Source of the DNA: Acidobacteriota bacterium
Lineage (GTDB): Bacteria; Acidobacteriota; Aminicenantia; Aminicenantales; Saccharicenantaceae
Reading direction: 5' to 3'
Length of the DNA stretch: 64,000 nt
NCBI GenBank assembly: GCA_033549365.1
Contig: JAWSUF010000002.1
Span: 222,082 to 286,081 of the forward strand
In this document: positions 25,639 through 32,858 of the stretch, one piece after another
Layout: the number at the start of each line of letters is the position of its first letter
Numbering within the stretch: position 1 is the stretch's first letter
Notes under the pieces: generated by a model
Told to the model about the DNA's origin: nothing
Databases searched by the model: none
Seen by the model: only the letters and a program-made list of their open reading frames with translations
Translations under genes and position numbers: made by a program

Positions 25639-26673
25639 TTAAGGCGAAACCATGACTTTAAGGGCGCCGTCGGCGCGGGAGGCGGCCAGAATGAAAGCGT
25701 CCTGTGTCCGGTCCAGAGGGAACTGGTGGGTGGCCAGAAAGGCCGGGGAGATAAGCCCGGAGGCGACGGCCTCGACGGCCCGGCCGGTGAAGCCGTTCTG
25801 GCGGCGGACGTGAATGATTGAGATCTCGTGCCGTCGCAGGCGGCCGGCATCAAAGGAAATTCGTGAAGCCGGAGGGATGCCGAGAACCAGGAGTTTGCCG
25901 CCCGGATTGAGAACGGCCAGGGCTTGGTCAAGAGCCGCCTGATCACCGCAGCATTCGAAGACGAGATCGAGTCCGGCCGGCTCGCGGGCCGGGATGTCTT
26001 CAGCCATATCGACATCATCCGGGTTCCTCGTCCATGACGCGCCGGTTTCGGCCGCAGCCCTAAGGCGGTCTTCGACCTTGTCGGTCACGAAAACCGGACC
26101 GCAACCCTCTGCGCGCGCGGCAAGAAGCACGCAGAGCCCGATCGGTCCCGCGCCCAGAATCCCGACGCTTTTTCCCGGCGTTCCGCCGGCCAGAGATACG
26201 GCATACATGCCGATAGCCAGGGGCTCGACGAGCGCGCCCTCCTCAAAACTCACGCCGTCCGGCAGGGGGAAGACATTGGCCTCGGGGACGGAGATGAACT
26301 CAGCCAGTCCGCCGACGAGCTGTCCGGGAAAACCGAGAAAGCCGATATTCCGGCAGGTATGAGGCCGTCCGGCGCGGCACTGGTCGCATCGTCCACAGGC
26401 GATGGCGGGATCGACGGCCGCCCGCATCCCGGGTCTCAGGCGAGACACGCCGCTCCCGATCTCCTCGATGACCGCGGTGCACTCGTGTCCGGGAACGAGC
26501 GGATAGGCGACGCCGCCCGCTTCAAAATAGCCGGGGACATAATAGTGCAGATCGCTCCCGCAGATCCCGGCCCGCACAACACGCAGAAGAACATCCCGGG
26601 GATCTTTGATTTCCGGCTTGGGAATGTCCCGGATTTCGATGCGGCTGGGGCCGGCGAGAACGGCGGCCTTCAC
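25639..26673 (-). CDS. Zinc-binding alcohol/polyol dehydrogenase (MDR family)
   Basis: 344 residues. Catalytic zinc ligands are in AGICGSDLHYY (Cys) and PGHECTAVIEE (His, Glu); the structural zinc set is CGRCDQCRAGRPHTC. GILGAGPIGLCVLLAAR is the NAD(P) fold. It resembles sorbitol, threonine or galactitol dehydrogenases; the substrate is unknown. The start is a GTG at 26673 overlapping the SDR stop (GTGA); the longer open frame to 26901 lies inside the upstream gene. Last gene of the sugar operon, so a sugar alcohol or deoxy sugar intermediate is plausible. Confidence 0.85.
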   Translation of the reverse strand: MKAAVLAGPSRIEIRDIPKPEIKDPRDVLLRVVRAGICGSDLHYYVPGYFEAGGVAYPLVPGHECTAVIEEIGSGVSRLRPGMRAAVDPAIACGRCDQCRAGRPHTCRNIGFLGFPGQLVGGLAEFISVPEANVFPLPDGVSFEEGALVEPLAIGMYAVSLAGGTPGKSVGILGAGPIGLCVLLAARAEGCGPVFVTDKVEDRLRAAAETGASWTRNPDDVDMAEDIPAREPAGLDLVFECCGDQAALDQALAVLNPGGKLLVLGIPPASRISFDAGRLRRHEISIIHVRRQNGFTGRAVEAVASGLISPAFLATHQFPLDRTQDAFILAASRADGALKVMVSP

Positions 26674-27413
26674 GAGTCGATCCCAGCCAGACGAACGACT
26701 CTTCTCCCGATATTCAAGATCCGGAGGGCTTGGCGTTTCAGGGGCTTCCGCTCTGCGATGGCTGCGATGTATTCGCCGAGAGCGGCGGCCGGAAGCATCT
26801 GTCTCTGACCGGGCCGCTTGGAGTAAACGTCGAAAAACTCCGTATCCACACGCCCGGGGAACACCGTTGAGACCTTGACGCCGCGTTTTCGAGCTTCCCA
26901 TTTGAGCGAACGCTGAAAGCCCGTGACGCCGTGCTTGGCCGCGCAGTAGGCGGCGTATCCGCCTGTGCCGTAGAGTCCGGCGATGGAAGAAACCGTGATG
27001 ATGTGTCCGCGGCGGCCCGCTTTGATCATCCGTCTCAAGGCCTCGCGCGAGCAGAGAAAAACGCTCGTCAGATCGGTGTCGAGAACCTCTCGCCAGTCTT
27101 CATCCCGGATTTCGAGGATGTCGGCCTTGAGGCCCCGCCCGGCGTTGTTGACGAGGATATCGACCGGGCCGAAAATCTTTTCCGTTTCATCGAAAAGGCG
27201 CCGGACGTCCTCCGGCCGGGTGACGTCGGCCGGAACGGCGGCGGCCCGGAAACCGTGTCCGGTCAGTTTCTCCCTCACAAGATCCAGTTTGTCCGCCCGC
27301 CGCCCGGCCAGAACGACGGCGGCGCCGCGCCGGGCGCAGGCTTGGGCCGCCGCCGAGCCGATTCCGGAACCGGCCCCGGTGACGATCAGGACCTTATCCG
27401 TCAAGAAACCCAT
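26670..27413 (-). CDS. Short-chain dehydrogenase/reductase
   Basis: 247 residues, classical SDR. TGAGSGIGSAAAQACARRG binds the cofactor, LAGRR after the second strand suggests NADP preference, NNAGRG is the conserved Asn motif, and the catalytic residues are Ser in ITVSSIAG and Tyr-Lys in YCAAK. The C-terminus is basic and extended (KPLKRQALRILNIGRRVVRL). It overlaps the upstream epimerase gene by 20 nt and the downstream dehydrogenase by 4 nt. Substrate unknown; the operon suggests a sugar or sugar alcohol. Confidence 0.88.
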   Translation of the reverse strand: MGFLTDKVLIVTGAGSGIGSAAAQACARRGAAVVLAGRRADKLDLVREKLTGHGFRAAAVPADVTRPEDVRRLFDETEKIFGPVDILVNNAGRGLKADILEIRDEDWREVLDTDLTSVFLCSREALRRMIKAGRRGHIITVSSIAGLYGTGGYAAYCAAKHGVTGFQRSLKWEARKRGVKVSTVFPGRVDTEFFDVYSKRPGQRQMLPAAALGEYIAAIAERKPLKRQALRILNIGRRVVRLAGIDS

Positions 27414-28470
27414 GGGTTTTCAGCCAGTCGACGGTTTCCCGAATCGTTTCCGGAAAAGAAACGGACGGCCGCCACTGAAGATCTTTGCGGGCCCGGGAAT
27501 TGTCGCAGTAGCGGAACCTGAAACAATTGTCGACATCTTCTGCGGTGACTTCGATTTTTTTCGGGCTGGCGGCTTCCAGAAAGCGCGCCAATCGATAGAG
27601 AAACGGGCCGGCGGCCCGGGGTGCGTTCCATCGGGGCGGACGAACCCCCAGTTCTTCAGCCGTGATCCGGTTGATGTCCCGGAACGTGTGGTTGTCTCCG
27701 GAGAGGAGATAGCGCCCCCGGCGCACGCCGTTTTTCATGACGGCCCGGATTCCCTCCGCTGCGTCCCGGACATGCATGACGCTCATCCCCCCGGGCATGT
27801 TGAAGGCGATGCGTCCTTGTTGCATCGCCCGGATGAATCGGGCCGAATTGGAAAGATCGCCGGGGCCGAACATCAGGCTCGGATGAAGAACGACCGCGTC
27901 CAACCCCTCCGCCATGCTCTGAAGGACGGCCTCGTCGGCCAGGTGCTTGGTCAACATGTAGAATTTTTTCCGGCGGCGGGCGATTTTCCAGTCGAAGGCG
28001 AAATCCTCGTCGACCGGCTGTCCCCTGTTGCCGTTGTATCCCACGGCGGCCACGGAACTGACGTGAACCAAGCGGGAGACATGATGGGCGGCGATCGCCC
28101 GGAGGACATTGAGGGTCCCCTCCACGTTGACGGCGAGAAGACTCTTTCGGTCCTTTCGCGACGTCGTCACCAGACCGGCCAGGTGAATGACGGCGTCCTT
28201 TCCGGCGAAGGCGCTTTCGATGGCTGTGTAGCTTGTGATGTCCGCAAGGACGGTCGATATCTCCGGCCGTTCGCTCAGCCCGAAAAGATCGATGGCGGGG
28301 CCTTGCTTGTCGAGAATGGTGAGGACCGCCCCGGGAAACTCCTCGAGAAGCGCCCGGACGACATATTGGCCCAGGAAGCCGTGTCCCCCGGTGATCAGAA
28401 CGGCCGGTCCCCGGGCCGCTTCCCCGCTTCGCGTCCGGAATTTCTCTTCCATGGATGTCGAAACGCTCAC
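27394..28470 (-). CDS. NAD-dependent epimerase/dehydratase (extended SDR)
   Basis: 358 residues. VLITGGHGFLGQYVVRALL is the nucleotide-binding GxxGxxG motif, VIHLAGLVTTS the fourth-strand motif, VHVSSVAAVG holds the catalytic Ser and YMLTK the Tyr-xxx-Lys. It resembles 3-beta-HSD/dihydroflavonol-reductase-type extended SDRs more than the UDP-sugar epimerases. The longest frame starts with a GTG at 28470; an ATG at 28452 is the alternative. Sits between the isomerase gene (9-nt gap) and the classical SDR. Possibly a sugar or lactone dehydrogenase, which is inference from the operon. Confidence 0.82.
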   Translation of the reverse strand: MSVSTSMEEKFRTRSGEAARGPAVLITGGHGFLGQYVVRALLEEFPGAVLTILDKQGPAIDLFGLSERPEISTVLADITSYTAIESAFAGKDAVIHLAGLVTTSRKDRKSLLAVNVEGTLNVLRAIAAHHVSRLVHVSSVAAVGYNGNRGQPVDEDFAFDWKIARRRKKFYMLTKHLADEAVLQSMAEGLDAVVLHPSLMFGPGDLSNSARFIRAMQQGRIAFNMPGGMSVMHVRDAAEGIRAVMKNGVRRGRYLLSGDNHTFRDINRITAEELGVRPPRWNAPRAAGPFLYRLARFLEAASPKKIEVTAEDVDNCFRFRYCDNSRARKDLQWRPSVSFPETIRETVDWLKTHGFLDG

Positions 28471-28479
28471 GGTGGGGCC

Positions 28480-29970
28480 TCAGCCAAACGGATTTTCCGT
28501 GGGGTAGGGCAGGTCCTTCGGCCGGTTGAAGGAAACATCCTCGACGCCCAGCATCCGAAGCGCGTTCCAAAGAGCCCGTCCCGCCTTGGCGAAAGCCACC
28601 GCCGTGTGGTGGGGAAAGCGCTTTTCGATCAGAACGTGGCGATAGAAGCGTCCCATTTCGGGAACGGCGAACACGCCGATGCCGCCGAAGGATTTCGGGT
28701 CGACATCCAGCACATCGCCCTCGGCGATATAGGAAAGGAGAACGGTGTCCGCCGTCGACTGAAGGCGGAACAGCGTGATGCCTCCCGGACGGATCCGGCC
28801 TTCGAGCGTGCCGCGCGTGATGTCCGGATCATTCTCCGGCTCCATCAGCCGGTGCATGATAAGCTGGTGCTTCATGGCTCCGTCGACAAGACAAGGCGCC
28901 GGCGTGTTTCCACAGTGGAAGCCCATGAAAAGGTCGGTCGGCTTGAAGCCGCGAAACGCTCCGGCCGAAGCGACGATCATATCGCAGGGGACGGTGTTGT
29001 TGACGTCGAGGAGCGTGGCCGGGAGACCGGTCGCGCAGACGGCCATGTATTCGCTGAGGGCGCCGTAGATGTCGACTTCGCAGGCGACGGGGATGCCCCG
29101 TCCGGCCAGCCGGGAATTGACGTAACAGGGGACGAAACCGAAAAAGCTTTCGAAGGCCGGCCAGCATTTGTTGGCGAAAACGCCGTAGGCCGAGGCGCCG
29201 AGATGGGTTTCCATGAACGTCATGAGGGCGGTTTCGTATCGGGCCAGTTTTTTCAGAAGGTCGGGGTAGGTGTTTCCCGCGCCCAGCTCTTCGGCCATGT
29301 CGCGGGCGACGTCCTCGACCTCGGGCCGGCCCTCGGCTTTGAGAAAGATGTCGTAGAGGTCGAGTTCGGAATTTTCCATGACTTCGACCCCCAGGTCATA
29401 AAGGGGCTTGACGGGCGCGTTGCAGGCCAGAAAGTCCTGGGGCCGCGGTCCGAAGCCGAAAATCTTGAGACCGCGGAGGCCGAGGACGACGCGCGCGGCC
29501 GGAACGAAATCGTCCATCATGCCGGCGATCGCGTCGGGCAGGCCGAACGGAGTTTCGGGGATGAACGGCCGCAGCTTGCGCAGGCCGCAATTGTAGGACG
29601 TATTGAGAAGACCGCAGTAGGCATCGCCCCGGCCGCCGACGAGATCGGCTTCCGTTTCCTCGGCGGCGGCGGCGAACATGACCGGCCCGCCGAATTTTTG
29701 GGCCATCAGGGTCGTCGGCCCTTCCGGACCGAAGTTCCCGAGATAGACGGCGAGCGCATTCGCGCCGCGGCTCCGGGCCTCGTCCAGGGCCTTGAGGGCG
29801 TCGGATTCGCTTTCGACGACGGTCTCGAGTTCGACGAACGGAAGGCCTTTGGCCCGGCAGGCCTCGGCGACTCGGGCCCGCCGTGTTCGGGAGAGTTCGA
29901 TGGGAAAGCAGTCGCGGCTGACGGCGACAAGTCCGACGAGGACATCGGGAATATTGATCAGGGCTTTCAT
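28480..29970 (-). CDS. L-fucose/L-arabinose isomerase-like protein
   Basis: 496 residues. AVYLGNFGPEGPTTLMAQKF, the central VACEVDIYGALSEYMA, and MGFHCGNTPAPCLVDG with conserved metal-ligand-type Glu, Asp and His are typical of the FucI/AraA C-terminal fold. It belongs to the fucose-isomerase-like branch and not to standard AraA, although it is flanked by araD and araB. It probably converts a pentose (arabinose) or 6-deoxyhexose aldose to the ketose for the kinase. AAGGAG precedes the ATG. 1 nt separates it from araD. Confidence 0.85.
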   Translation of the reverse strand: MKALINIPDVLVGLVAVSRDCFPIELSRTRRARVAEACRAKGLPFVELETVVESESDALKALDEARSRGANALAVYLGNFGPEGPTTLMAQKFGGPVMFAAAAEETEADLVGGRGDAYCGLLNTSYNCGLRKLRPFIPETPFGLPDAIAGMMDDFVPAARVVLGLRGLKIFGFGPRPQDFLACNAPVKPLYDLGVEVMENSELDLYDIFLKAEGRPEVEDVARDMAEELGAGNTYPDLLKKLARYETALMTFMETHLGASAYGVFANKCWPAFESFFGFVPCYVNSRLAGRGIPVACEVDIYGALSEYMAVCATGLPATLLDVNNTVPCDMIVASAGAFRGFKPTDLFMGFHCGNTPAPCLVDGAMKHQLIMHRLMEPENDPDITRGTLEGRIRPGGITLFRLQSTADTVLLSYIAEGDVLDVDPKSFGGIGVFAVPEMGRFYRHVLIEKRFPHHTAVAFAKAGRALWNALRMLGVEDVSFNRPKDLPYPTENPFG

Positions 29971-29971
29971 C

Positions 29972-30676
29972 TCAAGACTCCTTCTTCTGTCCGTAATAGG
30001 CGCGGGGGCCGTGCTTTCTTTGGTAATGCTTGTTCAGAATGAACTCAGGGAGAGCGGCCGCTTCGGGATTCAGGGTCAGAGCCAGAAAGGCGGCGCGGGC
30101 CGTAAATTCCAGGGCGACGGCGTTTTGGACGGCCTCCTCCGGCGTCCGTCCCCAGACAAAGGGGCCGTGGCCGGGCGCCAGAACGGCCGGAACGGTCATG
30201 GGATCGCGCCCGCGGAACGATTCGACGACGGTCCGACCCGTGTTTCTTTCATACTCCGATTCGACCTCTTTCTTCGTCAAAGGGCGCGCCAGGCGGACGG
30301 GCCCGTGAAAATGATCGGCGTGCGTTGTCCCCAGGCAGGGGATTTCGCGGCCGGCCTGGGCGAAAGCCGTCGCGTAGGGGCTGTGGGCGTGGACGACCCC
30401 TCCCGCTTCGGAAAAGGACTTGTAGATTTCCAGGTGGGCGGCCGTGTCCGAAGACGGCGCCCGGCGGCCGTCGACGGTTTTTCCTTCGAGGTCGACGACG
30501 ACGATATCGTCCGGCGTCATGTCTTCATAAGATACGCCGCTCGGCTTGATGGCCGCAACGCCGGCGGTCCGGTCTGTGCCGCTGACGTTTCCGAAGGTCA
30601 GGATGACGAGATCATGGCGGATCAGATCCCGATTGGCCTTCCAGACGCGCTCCTTCAGCTCTTCGAACACGGTCAT
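29972..30676 (-). CDS. araD: L-ribulose-5-phosphate 4-epimerase
   Basis: 234 residues, class II aldolase/epimerase family. It turns L-ribulose 5-phosphate into D-xylulose 5-phosphate. TFGNVSGTDR and KPSGVSYEDM bind the phosphate, SSDTAAHLEIYKSF holds the Ser-Asp pair, and zinc ligands are in VVHAHSPYATAF and the later APGHGPFVW. THADHFHGPV is typical of AraD and not of aldolases. Length agrees with E. coli AraD (231). Its ATG overlaps the araB stop by 4 nt. Confidence 0.93.
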   Translation of the reverse strand: MTVFEELKERVWKANRDLIRHDLVILTFGNVSGTDRTAGVAAIKPSGVSYEDMTPDDIVVVDLEGKTVDGRRAPSSDTAAHLEIYKSFSEAGGVVHAHSPYATAFAQAGREIPCLGTTHADHFHGPVRLARPLTKKEVESEYERNTGRTVVESFRGRDPMTVPAVLAPGHGPFVWGRTPEEAVQNAVALEFTARAAFLALTLNPEAAALPEFILNKHYQRKHGPRAYYGQKKES

Positions 30677-32397
30677 TTCCTTCGGCGCCGGGGTTTCTTC
30701 CCGCCCGGTTTTCGATCCCGAATATCGAGAAGGTCTTTCATGATGGGATATAACCGGCCGTCTCCTTCCTTCGTTCCAAATGCATCGTGAAGCTTCTTAT
30801 ATAAAAGAAAAAGTTCTCTGTAGACGGCGTGATTCTCCGGATTGGGCTTGAAGGTCTTTTTCCGGACGCCCGCCATGGCCGCCTGGGCGTCCTCGAAACG
30901 GGCGTACCCGCCTCGTTCCTCGCCGGCGGCGACGGCTCCGGCCATGGCCGCGCCCAGGGCGCAGGTCTGGACCGAGCGGGCGATCTTCATTTCTTTACCC
31001 GTCACGTCGGCGTAGATCTGCATAACCAGGGGGTTTTTTTCGGCGATACCGCCGCAGTTGACGACTTCACGGACGGCCACCCCGTATTCCTCGAATCGCC
31101 GGATGATGGTCAGGGCTCCGAAGGCCGTGGCCTCGATGAGGGCGCGGTAGATTTCTTCAGGCTTTGTGTGGAGGGTCTGGCCGACGAGGAGGCCGGTCAG
31201 GCGCTGGTCGACGAGAACGGTCCGGTTGCCGTTGTTCCAGTCGAGAGCCAGAAGTCCCGAGCGCCCGGGACGAAGCCGGGCGGCGCGGCGCGTCAGTGCG
31301 TCATGCGAGCCTTTTTTCGGGCCGCCCGGTTGAATCGTGTTGACGAACCAGTTGAAAATGTCGCCGACCGCCGACTGGCCCGCTTCGAGACCGAGATATC
31401 CGGGCAGAACCGAGCCTTCGACGATGCCGCAGAGACCGGGGATGTCGGGAAGATTTTCGCTTTCGGGCCAGACGGCGATATCGCATGTGCTGGTGCCGAC
31501 GATCTTGACGAAGACGCCTGGGGCGACGCCCGAGCCCACTCCGCCGAGATGAGCGTCGAAGGCGCCGACGGCCACGGGCGTTCCCTCGCGCAGACCGAGT
31601 TGAGCGGCCCAGGTCTTCGTCAGTCCTCCGGCCGGAACATCCGAGGTCTCGGTACGGTCGTAAAGGCGGGTGCGAAGACGGCCGAGTTTGGGATGAAGCG
31701 CGGACAGAAAATCGGCCGAAGGAAGCCCGCCCCAGGTTCCGTTGAACATGGCCTTGTGGCCGGCGGCGCAGCGGCTGCGCTTGATGTCTTCCGCCGTTTT
31801 GACGCCGGTCAGAACGGCCGGGATGTAATCGCAGCATTCCACCCAGGAATGGGCGGCGGCGAAGACGTCCGGATCGATCCGGAGGCAATGGAGGATTTTG
31901 CTGAAAAACCACTCCGAGGAATAAGTCCCGCCGCACTTGGCCAGATACTCGGGATGTTTTTCAGCGGCGAGACGGGTGATCTCCGCCGCTTCGGCATGGG
32001 CCGTGTGGTCTTTCCACAACCAGGCCATAGCGTTGAGGTTTTTGCGGAACTTGGCGCGAAAACAAAGAGGGACGCCCGCCGCATCGACGGGAAGCGGCGT
32101 CGAGCCCGTGGTGTCGACGCCGATGCCGATGATCCGGCCGGGATCGAAAGCCTTGTCGTTTTTCCGGGCCGCCTTGAGGGCTGCGGCGAGGGATGTCTCC
32201 ATGCCCGCAAGATAGTCGGCGGGATTCTGGCGGGCCAGGTCGGGATCGGCCGGATGGAGGAGAATGCCCTCCTGACCCGACGCATAACCGTGGACGGCCG
32301 TTCCGACTTCCCGTCCGTTGCGGATATCGACAAGGAGGGCCCGTACGGAATTTGTGCCGAAGTCGAGTCCGAGACTATAGGCCGTCTGCCGCTTCAT
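30673..32397 (-). CDS. araB: Ribulokinase
   Basis: 574 residues, FGGY carbohydrate kinase. SLGLDFGTNSVRALLVD is the N-terminal phosphate-1 motif; GVDTTGSTPLPVD, WKDHTAHAEA and VGAFDAHLGGVGSGV are typical of ribulokinase; GTSTCDIAVWP and VNCGGIAEKNPLVMQIYAD are the ATP-side motifs. It phosphorylates L-ribulose. AGGAGG lies 7 nt before the ATG at 32397. First gene of a six-gene minus-strand run; the open frame upstream to 32706 is chance. The divergent gene upstream has a strong promoter in the shared 121-nt gap. Confidence 0.94.
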   Translation of the reverse strand: MKRQTAYSLGLDFGTNSVRALLVDIRNGREVGTAVHGYASGQEGILLHPADPDLARQNPADYLAGMETSLAAALKAARKNDKAFDPGRIIGIGVDTTGSTPLPVDAAGVPLCFRAKFRKNLNAMAWLWKDHTAHAEAAEITRLAAEKHPEYLAKCGGTYSSEWFFSKILHCLRIDPDVFAAAHSWVECCDYIPAVLTGVKTAEDIKRSRCAAGHKAMFNGTWGGLPSADFLSALHPKLGRLRTRLYDRTETSDVPAGGLTKTWAAQLGLREGTPVAVGAFDAHLGGVGSGVAPGVFVKIVGTSTCDIAVWPESENLPDIPGLCGIVEGSVLPGYLGLEAGQSAVGDIFNWFVNTIQPGGPKKGSHDALTRRAARLRPGRSGLLALDWNNGNRTVLVDQRLTGLLVGQTLHTKPEEIYRALIEATAFGALTIIRRFEEYGVAVREVVNCGGIAEKNPLVMQIYADVTGKEMKIARSVQTCALGAAMAGAVAAGEERGGYARFEDAQAAMAGVRKKTFKPNPENHAVYRELFLLYKKLHDAFGTKEGDGRLYPIMKDLLDIRDRKPGGKKPRRRRK

Positions 32398-32474
32398 GAC
32401 TGAACCTCCTGGACATTTCTCCGTCTCATCTTTATCATAATCCGCCCGCCCGGACAACACGGCATCAGAGAGAA

Positions 32475-32503
32475 TTGACAACAGTGCGGCGACCGGATAA
32501 AAT
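32475..32503 (+). promoter_or_regulatory. Strong sigma70-type promoter
   Basis: TTGACA (32475-32480), 17-nt spacer, TAAAAT (32498-32503): perfect -35 and one mismatch in -10. It faces the small Cys-rich protein and TonB receptor genes. Predicted transcription start near 32510, only about 9 nt before the ATG at 32519. Confidence 0.75.
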
Positions 32504-32518
32504 ATATCAGGTGTAGAA

Positions 32519-32791
32519 ATGAAGTTTCGCAAAACCATCGACGTCGCTGCTTTGGGACTTTTTCTGGCCCTTTCTCTTTTCGGCAACTTCTTCCACATCG
32601 AAACGACGATCCAGGAAAGGGACGATTGCCCGGCCTGCCATTTCCAGAAATGCTCCCTGAGCACGACGGCCGTCCATTTCGCCCTGCCCATCATCTGCAC
32701 CTGCACATCGGTCGTTTTTTCCGAAGAGATCGTCCTTTTTGAAAATGACGGCCTTCATCGCGCATCGCCGCGCGGTCCGCCTCTCGCCTGA
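32519..32791 (+). CDS. Small Cys-rich membrane protein, DUF2946-like
   Basis: 90 residues. Two hydrophobic segments (about 10-26 and 52-68) flank a short loop FHIETTIQERDDCPACHFQK with His, CxxC and a further Cys, and ICTCTS at the start of the second segment. This looks like the short His/Cys membrane proteins (DUF2946-like) often encoded before TonB receptors for metals or metal complexes. I cannot assign a specific family with certainty. It has its own near-consensus promoter and lies 67 nt before the TonB receptor gene. There is only a weak AGG-type ribosome site. Confidence 0.6.
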   Translation: MKFRKTIDVAALGLFLALSLFGNFFHIETTIQERDDCPACHFQKCSLSTTAVHFALPIICTCTSVVFSEEIVLFENDGLHRASPRGPPLA

Positions 32792-32858
32792 CCTCCTTCT
32801 CCCGCTCCGTCACCTCGACGGAAAACCCGAGTTCCTTGATTCCATAAGGAGGTCCAAG

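Noticed and set aside
26983..30042. 1019-residue plus-strand frame across the sugar operon
   Set aside because: It is antisense to an SDR, an epimerase and the isomerase, all with clear motifs; no known domain, so a shadow frame.
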